Part shown: positions 51,256-62,485 of the stretch, piece after piece
Position numbering within the stretch: position 1 is the stretch's first letter
Layout: every line of letters begins with the position of its first letter
Assembly (NCBI GenBank): GCA_950106755.1
Contig: OX467083.1
Coordinates: 28,329,029-28,393,028, forward strand
DNA: 64,000 bases
Direction: 5' to 3'
From: Climacium dendroides
Taxonomy: Eukaryota; Streptophyta; Bryopsida; Hypnales; Climaciaceae
Made by a program: the position numbers and the translations under genes
The notes under the pieces: model-generated
Database searches by the model: none
What the model was told of the DNA's origin: nothing
The model's input: the letters and a program-made list of their open reading frames with translations, nothing else

Positions 51256-51669
51256 CGCAGCAAGCGAGCGGGCGACCACCGAGGCGAGGGCAGCAGCAAA
51301 CGAGGGGTAAGCTGAGCGAGCGAGCGAGCGCGAGGGCGATAGTGAAGAATGGGGTTAGCGAGAGCGTCTTCCGAGACAAGGGCTGCAAGCACATAGGCAC
51401 GCCAGCCCTCGCTTTCCCGCTCCCGCCCTCCCTTGCTAGATTTGAATTGCGCGCGTACTCCCGCATTTGAATTCCTCGTTCCCCAGCCACGGGAATTGCC
51501 TGGTCGCAAGGATCAAAGGTTCCCCCGCCTTGCGACCCAGACGCTCCACAGATTGCGAACGTGGCGTCTACGCGTTCCCGGAATAATAATGACTACAAGT
51601 CTTGTCAACTTTGAGGTCTTGTACGGACTTGGTAATAGGGGTAGTGACACCTTCTCTGAAAACAGATAA

Positions 51670-53920
51670 TGAGAAGTTCAGGAGTAAAAATAGGAGCCAA
51701 TAGGGAGCTGTTCTACATGAAGAAGGTGTGACATCTAGGGCTTTTTTTTCATTTTTTAAGAAGTGCCAAAGTGGAAATATAAAATGTTATAGTGGCGTTC
51801 CATATTTCAACATTCATCCACATATTAGAAAGAAAATATCACATTAGCACATATCACATGCATAGTTCAGGAAACTTTTTGAGTTTTACCAACTAATTCC
51901 CTTCAATTCTCATATTGAACCGGTTTTTCCAGAATTGAGTCCAGTTATTTTCTCTATTTTTTACTCAAAATAGAAATTTTATAGATTTTTGCACCAGTTT
52001 TTTGCCGATGTTTTCAAATTGCAACCAGTATTTTTCCCAATTCCTCCAGCTAACTTTGAAATAGCCGCTGGGTTTTTCCGAACATTGATCACATGTTTGG
52101 TCTCATTCACAATTTGGCAATTTCATCCAAGGTTTTTTATTTGAAGTGTTTGGGGGACTTAATTCAAGTTTTTAGGCATTTTTTTAGATAAATTATTATT
52201 TGGGGTGCAATTTGGCACTACAAAGTCCAAAAAAAACCTAGTAACACCCCTTTCATATCATGTTGAGAATGAGAATGGAAACTGAGAGAAGTGTTCACCT
52301 GTAAAGCCCTACAGAGGATTCGATGCAATAAACCAAATTGTGATCAAAGGATTTAGGATGAGCATCAATGCAATTGATCCAACATGAGGCGTCGATGTAG
52401 ATGTATCTCAAGATGAAAGTTGATGTAGGTGATTACAGTAGTAAGAGAGATTTATAATGAAAGCAATACACGAAGGGTGGAAGCGAAGTGAAATCTTTAC
52501 TCGCTAGATCTTTTTCATGCCCATTCTTTACCTTCGAAGGAGAAGAATGTTCATCCTCAATCTTCAAAGAATTGGACCTCCAGAAGCCACAAAGAGCCAA
52601 TGAGAGAGTGTCATGTCTCCATAATCTAAAAATTGAGAATGGGAGGAAAAAGGTGTGACTATTCCTAATGTAAAAGCAAAGCTTTATTGTGAGAAATAAG
52701 GTGCCCTCCTAAAGGAGACAAGGAATATTATTTCTCAAAATAAACCTCTACTTTTGTATTATTGGACATAACCTTGTTGTTGGATCTTTGTCAACCATGC
52801 TTAATCAATAATTTAATAGAACAACATCATATCTCTCGAGCATCCCTATGTTATAGAATGGAATGTGTCTTTTCTTATCCAATGAAAAATTGTCATTTAT
52901 CCTAAAATGATCCTCATTGAGATTATACCTTTTTTATGAAACAAAAATTGATTTTTTTTATAGATTTGTTCACTCTAATACAAATAAATTGGAATTTGTT
53001 TTATTAGGGTCAAAATTGATTAAAAGTTTACATGTTGATAGTAGAAGAATGTAACTAGTAGATAGGAGTTATCAAATAACTTTTATATAGGTAGAATATG
53101 AACCAACATCACTTATAAATACATAACCAATTTCCAAATAAGTTCATTGTAAATTAAATAGTATAAATTGACTATAAATAGTAAGATTCAATAAAAGTAA
53201 CGAGTCAATGAAAGTAAAATAGTGATATCCAAATTGACTATGAAGACTTTATATTTCCTTCCAATCATATCAAGCTTACCAACTAAAGTATTAGTATTAC
53301 TATTTTTTTTGTTTTATATACAACTTGATATTTGAATTTTAAATTTAAATCCTATTAAATTACTTTTAGGATTATTTAAGTGAATTGTCCCACGCTAATC
53401 AAGCCCTCCAATTTGCTAGCCAAATTTTTATTTTTTGAATTTTTTTCCAACCAGTATTCTTTACTGTTTTTAATGTCTGCAAACTCAAGGCTGCTTTGGA
53501 GGCTCATTTTTTTCCTAATGAAACTTGTATGTATTTCATTTGTATCTTCTTTAAGAATGATTTTTGAGATTGAATTACAAAATATTGTTTTTCATTCTAA
53601 ACTTCATTATTGGTCAAAATTCTAAATTATTTTAATACAAAATCCAATTGATATAATTTTATATAATATTATACTTTAAAAATTGAGAATAATTTTATGT
53701 TTTACCAAATTTTAAAAAATCAACATCAATAGAAAAAGGTTTTATTCACACGTGAAAATTATGGTAATTTAATCAATCAATTATATAAAGGCTAAATTTA
53801 GCCACATAGTGGTGATTTGACATGTAGATCCAAGGGTATTTTGGGTGTGAAAAAAAAATTACTCAAAAGTATTTCACACTATTCTTCATGTCCATTTTTA
53901 CCTCTTGGAGAAATTTTGAA
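51670..53920. other. AT-rich intergenic region, no gene recognised
   Basis: No domain, splice chain or element terminus was found. Open frames here are short and AT-rich. Confidence 0.4.
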
Positions 53921-53924
53921 TTAA

Positions 53925-54814
53925 CCCCAAAAGGACCATTGTCCCTTTGTGGCGCATTTGGAATTTCAGGCACGTACCTATGAGCTAAATTTTTGTCATG
54001 ATTTTTTGAAACTTTTTTGGAGAAAAAGAATTGATTAGCTTCATGGAAATATAATTTTTTTCTCAATTGGTGCCTGAGAACAAAGGTTATACCCCCCAAA
54101 AGCTCAAAACAGGGGAGAGGGGGCTTCCAAAAAAATTCAAAATTTGATTTTTGAATTTTTTTCATATATTGTATTTTTGCCTACATAGAAAGCTTTGGAT
54201 CATTCCATTTCGATTTGTTATGAGAAAGTTATAGACAATCTTGTTTTGGGGGCAATGAAAGCATCTTCTTGAAAAAATAACTTGCAAGATTCATTTTTTA
54301 ATGAAATTTTTATAATTTTTCAAAAAAAGAAGTTCCACATGGTTTAGTTTGCTTCCTAGACCAATCAAACTATTGGAATTGGTGCGTTTTAATACCATTT
54401 TAGAGATATTAATAATTTAGATTTTCTTTCTATGTCACACCTACTTCTACTTAACAATTTTTTTAAGAATGAAGATTATTTTTTTTTTGAAATTATTTTT
54501 TTCCCCTAAACTCTCAACTCAATTTACCACTATGAAAATTTAAACTTCAAAAAAATTTAGTGCAAAAAAATTTAAGTTTAGAAGGTTCAAAATAAAAAAT
54601 CTAGTCTTGCAATGTGAGAAAAACTTGTTTTTTCACTTTAAACATAGATATTGTGCAATCTATGTAGTAAAACAATTTGAAATTTTGTCACACATTCTCA
54701 TACTATTTAAGACACTATGATTGTATGTATAAAAATATTATTATTTTTTACTCTTTGTTATAGAAATGATAGTTTTGAATGTGTTTTTTGACATAAAAAG
54801 GGTTTCTTTAGAGG
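53925..54814 (-). mobile_element. TTAA-flanked short-inverted-repeat element, copy 2 (890 bp)
   Basis: This is the opposite-orientation copy of 17644-18552. It is flanked by TTAA at 53921-53924 and 54815-54818, with ends CCCCAAAAGGACC and, read inward from the right, CCTCTAAAGAAACC. Internal identity with copy 1 is spread over the whole length, and the lengths differ by only 19 bp. A minus-strand open frame (53863-54165) crosses its end and is not considered a gene. Confidence 0.55.
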
Positions 54815-54818
54815 TTAA

Positions 54819-56879
54819 TTGAATTGTTTTTGTTCTACTTACCAATTTCTTTCAATTGTTAGTTTAGAAATTGTAACAATTGTAATTTATTTATTGCAAA
54901 ACTTAGAGAGATTTTTTGCATTGAAACTCATTCAAGAACAAAGTTTGACCATGTAGCTATGAGACTATTACGTTAGCCAGGGATTAAAGGACCAAAATGT
55001 CCAATCTTGACCTCATTTTGTTTTTTTAAGTCAATTTTGAGTCTATCATTTGTCAATTTTTTAATTTATAATTTGGCCTATTTTATTTACCAACATGTCA
55101 AATACTCTTCACTAATCCTCATGATATGAAATATGCCCTCAATTGAATTATATTTTCAAAACGTGGTCAATTCAATTGACCCTTTTCAAACCAAGAATCC
55201 TTCATCCTTTTTTAGGTAAACATGCATCTTCAGAAAATCAATGCACATGAACTCCTATACATATAAGAAGAAGAAGAATGGTGGTCATATAACCATCATG
55301 AATGAAGAGTTTATTGGGGTAGTTCTCCTACAAATTATTGAAAAATGAGACCCCTATAGGGCTGCTAGAACTGAACCAATAGTCCATGTAAAAAAACTAA
55401 TATATTTTTGTGTAAAAAATATTTTTATTTTAAAAAAAAATCAAAATTTGACATGGCATGTAAATATTGCATGATGTTCTTCCGCTTTTCAATGTGGTGC
55501 TAAGGTATGTGCACCCAAATGTATATACTTAGGAGTTATATATGGACACCTAAAATAAGCCCTAAACTAAATCACATGTGGATCCAGTGTTGACATGTGA
55601 ATTTCTATGGAATGTGACACAGTAATGGGGTCGGGTACCGTGTTGGCCAATAAAACAACTATAATTCAAGCTTAGGGTCTGTCGCTTTTGGATGTTTTTG
55701 TGTCCTTTTTTGCGATATTCTATTGTCCATAACAGGTGCATCTACACACTTGTTTTCATTAATACATATTATATTCATTTAAGTTCAAAAAAATAGGAAA
55801 CTAATTTTGTTGGTCTCTTGAATCATTTCCCAGCATGCGCACATCATTTTATTCTATCCCTATCCTTAAGATCTGCAAATCTTAAATAAGTGTTACATTT
55901 AGGTGCTTCTACCTTGATCCTTTCCCATTCAAGGGGTTTAGCTTCAGGAATGTGATTGTATATTGTTGTTGCTCCTTTCAAAAGTTCCTAAGTCTAAGTT
56001 AAACACAAACAACGTTGCAACCATTTTTTGGTCAATGAATGGTAGAGAATCTTCTTGTACAGGATAGAAGTGCAAATACTCATCTACAAAATTTTGCATG
56101 GATAGGGGAGGGCTTTTATAGTAGTTTAACTTCCAATGAGTGCTTTAGAATTTTTTAAAACAAACTATTCACACAATGCCAAAAAGGATGATTTCCATGG
56201 GAAACGACATTTTGTCTCCAGTGCCTTTCTCCTACCTCTTTCTTCTTCTAAAGCTCAGTTGGATGTTCTTGTTTGTTTGACCATGATTCATGAGCAGCCC
56301 TTTTGGAAGGGCCCCGTGGGGCCAAATTGCATAATTTCAAAATGAATGTCTGCTTTTTGCTAGATAAAAGTAATATTTTTTCATCAAAGTCTTTTTAATT
56401 TCTATTAAAAAATATGGATGAAGTTGCCAATTTTGGATGAAAAAGTGCATGGATATGATTGAAAAGTGTTTTTTTTGTCCCAAAGATGGATGAATGTAGA
56501 ATTACAATGCTTCGCCAAATTTCAAGTGATCACTATCTTGACACTTTCCCCAAAAGTAAAAAAGAAAAGTAAAAGAGGCTGATCTTTCTGGGGTGAAGTG
56601 CATGTCAATGGAATATTCTGCTCAGGCGAGATGATTTGGCTGGGACGTGACTCACAGATCAACTGAAGAGAATCCATTCAATTAGTTCTGCAATTAGTAG
56701 TTTTCTCACAATCCAAGGAGAAGAATTATGATCATCTGGAGGTATCATTGGAGGGGATCACACCAAGGGCCTCCTCACATGTAAGGTAAGGTAGTCTACT
56801 CTAAAAGTGAGCGGCCTCTTCAAATCGCCCCTATATTTAGGTCTGAAATGGATAAGGTAGAACTACCCATTACCATAAA
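54819..56879. repeat. Repeat-rich spacer including a segment repeated near 61.1 kb
   Basis: About 55700-55890 matches 61075-61262 in the same orientation (blocks TGTCCA.AA.AGGTGCAT and TAGGAAACTAATTT / TACGAAACCAATTT). No gene recognised. Confidence 0.5.
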
Positions 56880-57215
56880 GATTTGCTATCTAGGTACTTT
56901 GGAGAAGCTATTTATGAGCTCTCATATTTTTCAGAGATTGAATTGTTTGAGAGAAGTCAATTGCAAAAAAAATGAAGACATTTCAACAAGAATTGAATTT
57001 TTTGTAATTTTTCAAAGCTGAAATGTAAAACTGTGAGTCTGTAGACCCTTGGTAAAGCATGACCGGACCATTGTTGAAGCATGGGTTGATGTGTCCGCTC
57101 CCCAGTGCATTGCCATCATGATCATGGATGAATAAGATTATGGTAATAAGATGGGCCAGTGATGGAAATGGGAGGAACCTGTAGGTGGGGGAATTGGGTA
57201 GTTCTACCTTAGTAG
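56880..57215. repeat. Inverted-repeat arm A
   Basis: Aligns with the reverse complement of 61255-61625: TACTTTGGAGAAGCTATTT, TTTTTCAAAGCT, AGACCCTTG.T.AAGCATGA, GTGCATTGCCATCATGAT and GGGTAGTTCTACCTTA are all matched. The arms are about 4 kb apart, with nested foldbacks between them. Confidence 0.7.
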
Positions 57216-57344
57216 GTGGTCCTTAAATGGACCTCTCAAGCCATTGAGAGAATGAGAGAAAAGCATTATTTATTGCAAGAGTCAATTGTTGGCCTTCATT
57301 TGCTGAAATCACTTTAGAAGTTGCAAGTGGTTGGATTTTGGAAG

Positions 57345-57770
57345 ACTTAGGGTCACAAATAGGTGCCTACAATAGTTTTTTTTGAAAATTCATAAGTAAT
57401 TCAAAAATGATTCAAAAAATATGAAACCACTTGTGTGACATTCCACATCCATTTTTTTTCTCTGAAAAATGATCCAAAAATATTTCTATTCATGGAAATC
57501 TTTGAAAAAAGGGGACCAGCTGGTAAATGGTCGCTTTAAGGCCATACTACCTTAGTGTGCTCATAAACCGACCCTTTAAGTGCTGGTCGGTCTTTTTGAT
57601 GGGTTTCAGATGTTTGAAAGTATTTTACCTTATTTTTCACTTGAAGAAAAATTGATGCTGAATCTAAGACAAGTGGTCTCATATTTTTTAGAGCATTTAT
57701 GAATTACTTACAAATTTTCAAAGAATTCTGTCATAGGCACCTATTTATGATCATGGGCCTTGCAAAACCC
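57345..57770. mobile_element. Foldback MITE (about 0.42 kb)
   Basis: Inverted arms of about 110 bp: ATAGGTGCCTA, AAGTAATTCA.AAATG and AAAAATATGA.ACCACTTGT appear at the left and, in reverse complement, at the right. The loop is about 180 bp. Target duplication not determined. Confidence 0.7.
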
Positions 57771-58409
57771 ACATGCACAAAGTTTGAAAAAAGATATAGA
57801 TTCTTCCAATAACAAACACTAAGGCATGCAAAAAGTAATACACTAGGTTGCAAAATGCAACCCTTACTAAACTTAAATGGACTCTAAATTCTTTAGCATT
57901 TGCAAGAAGGCAATTAGGCAACCAATTTTTTATTTAGAAAAATTAAGTGGACACACATTGGCTTTGAAATAGATCCATCTTGAATCTTATTCCAACCATT
58001 GGCTAAATATGAAGCAATCTCATTATGCTTTGACATTAATAGCAGTCCATTTTACGACCACTTTTTGTTCATTTTTGAGCCACCTAGGGGTTGGTTTGAA
58101 GAAGAGGGTTGGAATTCGAGCCCCCTTCTATATTGGTCATTGGGGGGATTGTACAACAAGTGCTACAAGAAAAAATAGGTAGTGCACTTTCATGTGGATC
58201 CAGTGGGTGGGGAGGAAAATAATAAAAAAATCACATGTATTAGATTTACTGATCTCCACCAATGAGGTTGTCCACCAATATTGGTGAAACTTCAACTCCT
58301 CCTTTCCTACTTGTCCACCTTGGCAAGACAATTGGTGGAGCCACTTTTGTCTTCTAGTTTGAGTTGGTTGTAAACATGCCTACTGGGCAAGCATGTGAGG
58401 AGGCCCTAT

Positions 58410-59440
58410 GTCTTGATTTTGAAGGTGGTCTGGAACAATGTGACCTGACAAGGTCTTTGGCCTCAATCACAAGATCCAATCAAGTGTGCAAGTGCAAGCC
58501 CACGACCTTGGAGGACCGGGATTCCATAAGATCATGCCACCGTTGAAATGGAGGATGCCACTGACCATCCATGTTGGTCATAGGCGGCAGGGTTAGGGGT
58601 TCTCAATTCTAAATGCAAATAATAAATGACTTTTGAAGAAAAGTGAGGTAGATGTGATGTCATGCCACATTAGTGTGGGCCCATTTTAAATGAACAATTT
58701 TATGTCCTACAAAGAAGGACAATGTCCAAACAACTTCTTCAAATTCTACTCAAACAACATTTTGTGGTGCAATTCAAAAACATTTAAAAAAGATTCTATA
58801 GTAGTAGTCCTCACCCAAATGAAATTTTCAATAAGTAACCCTAAAACAATTGAGTACCCAATTTTGTGTAGGACCTGTAGATTGATGAAATGGTCATGAA
58901 GTATAGGAAAGATGGATGTAGGTGGAACTTTATACGTCCTATAAGAACTTTGAAAAATGTTGTTTGAATTGAATTTGAAGAAGTCATACAGAAGTTGTCC
59001 TTCTTTGCATTGCAAGACATAAAATCATCCATTTAAAATAGGCCCACACTAATGTGGCATGACATCACATCTACCTCACTTTTCTTCAAAAGCCATTCAT
59101 GATTTGCATTTAGAATTGAGAAGACGAGCTCTTTATATACATGAGGGGTGGTAGGAAGTAAAACAACCCATATGGGATATGTAAATTAGACTATAGGACA
59201 CTAAGTTGCTCTTAATTTAAAAAACAAATCCTAAAATCCTAATTTGCCACCCTAAACTCTAATCCTGCCACCCTACGAAGGATGTGGGTGGTTGGCAGTG
59301 TCCTCCATTTTAGCGGGGGCATGGTCTTGCAAGGTTGCAATCTTGCACCTATGCACTCACAATCTTGTACTTGCGTGCTTGATTGGGTTCTATGGTCTAA
59401 ACCACATTGTTTGGACCCACCTTCAAATGCAAACTTTAGC
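58410..59440. mobile_element. Large foldback element (about 1.0 kb)
   Basis: Left arm (about 58410-58770) and right arm (about 58930-59440) are diverged inverted copies. The best block is GAAAAGTGAGGTAGATGTGA with its neighbour TGCCACATTAGTGTGGGCC, matched in reverse near 59041-59090. Outer blocks AAGGTGG.C and TGGAGGA match in reverse near 59300-59430. The loop is about 150 bp. Short open frames in the two arms encode related peptides only because the arms are copies. Confidence 0.8.
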
Positions 59441-59519
59441 ATCTTGCAATCAAAACCATGGTGGTTGCGTCCGCTTCCATCACCTCAAATGGTTCACCTA
59501 ATTGAGATAGGAGGTCCAT

Positions 59520-59800
59520 AAATTGCCCACCTAAGAGTTGAAACTGAATTTGGAGGAAATGAAGCCTCTTGAAATATTTTTCACTAAATTTGTTTTGAAA
59601 GACGAGTGGAATTGACATTTAACCCAAGTTGTTTCATATTTTTTGGAGCTTTGTGAAATTAGTTATGAAATTTTGAAGTTGAAATGGCATAAGGCTTTAA
59701 AATCACCTACCTCCTAAAATGTACAGTGTTTGTACATTGCTAAAGGCTAAAAAAATATGTACAAGTAGTGCACATTTGAAGAGGTGGGTGATTTTATAGC
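59520..59800. repeat. Dispersed repeat, copy 2
   Basis: Uninterrupted counterpart of 22890-23266. Its 3' half is itself a small inverted repeat: GGCTTTAAAATCACCTACCTC is matched in reverse by the sequence ending GGTGGGTGATTTTATAGCC. Confidence 0.7.
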
Positions 59801-61074
59801 CTATGTGTTTTTACCTTGGTCCAGATCAAACAACTTCCAAGTTCTGTACCCCCTCAATCTGAACCGGTGAAAAATGAGCTTGAAAGTTTATCCGGATAAA
59901 GAGATCTTTTGAATATCATCAGACTTTTTATTTCAGATGTTTTGATTTATTTATTTTTCATGATAATTTTACTTCATTCTATTTTACATACTATACATGA
60001 AGGTCAGTCTGATTCGGTATTTTATTCTAGAATTATGTGGTTGAGGATAAAAGTGGTAGATTTCTAAAAAAAAGATCTTCTAATATTGTTCAATGTTTAC
60101 TCTCTATTTATTAATTTCACTTTATTCTACTTTACTTCTACTTTAAAAGATTCTACGCAAATTGTTTTCGCAATATACGTAGAACCATTCTAGATTTTAT
60201 CTAGATTTATGTAAAGAGACTTCCGATAATATTGAATGCCTAAATTTTATTTTTATAATTTTACTATCTTTTATAATTTTACTTAATATTGATTGTTGTG
60301 ATGTACAATTCTATGTGTAAAATTGGCTTGATGACGCATACACTAAAGTCATGGCAAAAATTGTTATATTTTGTGTAGGTTAAAAAACCCTACCTTTTGA
60401 GGTAACTTCACCTAAATTCATTTGAATAAGGAAATGAGCATGATTCCTACTATTGATAGGCAAAAGGGCCCATTTTCAGTTGGCTTTTGTTGGTAGTCAA
60501 AAAGAGATTTTAAAATCTCTTTGAATGCATTTTTGGGATAATGTAAGAATGAACTATCGACATTTTCAAAGTGCCAAAAATAAGGGAATTCTAAGTAGAC
60601 CTTAGGCTCTCATGAATAGAAAATGTACTGTACATATAGCAAAAATCTATAAGGATTGTTTTTAATAATAAATCTCAATTAGGTGCAATTACCTTCAAAA
60701 TAAGGCAGAGTACCTAAAGCTAACCTTTAGAAATCGTCCTAAAGTAAGGTACAGGTGTAAACGAAGTAGACATGTGTGGTTACATGAACTTGTCACGATC
60801 ATATAGGCAACTTTTTTTTTGTTGGGAATACAACTATTTAAGGATCTATGATTGGTGGAGAAGCTGTGGTGCAATGTCCACATTTTGTGAGAAGGGATGT
60901 CTCAATATTGTAGCTACATGTTGTTGTTCTTGTTGGAACTACTTGCCTACATTATTGTGGCAGAGTGGTGATGTCAAAAGTTGTAGGTGCCTACTTTTTT
61001 GAATTAAAGACATTTATTTCTTCAATCTTGCATGTGTGATACAATTTCTTGAATGTTGCTTTTCCCCTCATCTA
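59801..61074. other. AT-rich spacer, no gene recognised
   Basis: About 60420-60560 is a diverged copy of 16280-16450. A plus-strand frame at 60772-61002 has no recognisable domain. Confidence 0.4.
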
Positions 61075-61254
61075 TGTACAGTTCATTAGGGTTTTAGTGT
61101 CCACAATAGGTGCATTTACGTAGTTGTTTCCAACAATTCCTATTTTCTACATACAAACTTAGAAAAGTACGAAACCAATTTCATTAGTTGCCATTCATGC
61201 CCATTTCCTAACAAGCACGAGCCATTTTTCCTTGCACATACCCTCAAGATCACC

Positions 61255-61625
61255 ACATCTCTAGTAAGGTAGAACTATCCAATTCCACCACCTAAAAGAT
61301 CCTTCCAATTCCGTCAATGGCCCATCTATTACCCCTATCTTTACAACCCATTATCATGATGGCAATGCACTTGGGGAGCGAACACGGTAGGCTGCACTTT
61401 AACAAGGGTCTGCTCATGCTTCAACAAGGGTCTATTCACAGTTTCACATTATAGCTTTGAAAAATCACAGAAAATTCACTTTTTGTTGGAATGTCTTCAT
61501 TCTTTTTGCAATTGACTTCTCTCAAACTTTTCAAACTTTTCAATCTCTGAAAAGTATGAGAACTGACTGACAAATAGCTTCTCCAAAGTATCTAGATGGC
61601 AAATCTGTGTGCTAATGGGCACTTC
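61255..61625. repeat. Inverted-repeat arm B
   Basis: Reverse-complement partner of 56880-57215. It lies about 0.9 kb upstream of the IFT139 start codon. Confidence 0.7.
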
Positions 61626-62485
61626 TACCTTAAGTGTTACTTTTACGTTCTCTTACCGCTTAGAGAGAGCTTGTGGAGATGCTACGCATCGGTATTCTCA
61701 GTGGGTTCATGGTTGTTGCAAATGGTGGTTAGGGCAGACCACGGAAAAAGAACCAGCACTCGTCGTCGACACCTAACCGAGTTCGGTGCACATTATTCAA
61801 TGCTGCTATGCGATCCAAACTTCGAGTCTATCTGCTCAGCGGTGAATTCTTTGCTCTTCTCGATTTGCTCTGATCTCGCGATTTTTGGAGCCGTTGTTGA
61901 GCTCAAAGTGCAGTCTTACGTGATTGTAAGTTAATTCAGCAGTTCGATGAACAGGGAGAGTGAGTTTATGAAGTACTACTCCATCTTCCTCATCACTTTA
62001 AGAGATTCAATTACTATATGCTCAATTGAAGCTGTGAAGTCAAGTAAGAAGACAGCTGTGCAGTGAACGAGATGGAATTGGTTGATAAGGTAGCGAGAGG
62101 ATATTGTGGGAGGGGGCTGACTGGTATTCACAGATAGGATCAATTTGATTGTGCAATCGGACATTCAAGAACGATTTACGTAAACTGGAAAAACTATTGT
62201 AGGCAGGGTTAATGGACAACGGAATAGAACCGTTTTCTTCTGTCCCTCCGATTTCTTGTTCAGCAATAATTTGAACGTAATTTCACGTTTTTCAATCATT
62301 TGTATGAGTAGTTACAGCTTAAGAACCGAGTTTTTTAGAACAGTGTCGATAGAAAGCCATCCGAGGCCATCAAACACGCATTTAAAGAATGGAGTAAATC
62401 GAAAGATTCAACTTTCTCGTAACGTAGATTGTAAGGCTTGAGAAGCGAAGGAATCCTAATATCACAGCGTTCGAGCATTTGGAAA
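61626..62485 (+). other. Upstream region of IFT139
   Basis: This non-repeat segment with more balanced base composition precedes the first coding exon. It should hold the promoter and 5' leader; no TATA box or other element stood out. Confidence 0.4.

Noticed and set aside
60772..61002. 76-aa Cys/Trp-rich plus-strand frame
   Set aside because: It lies in repeat-rich spacer, shows no regular Cys spacing and has no related frame elsewhere.
61596..61934. 112-aa plus-strand frame upstream of IFT139
   Set aside because: No domain, and its first bases lie in the inverted-repeat arm; treated as flanking sequence.
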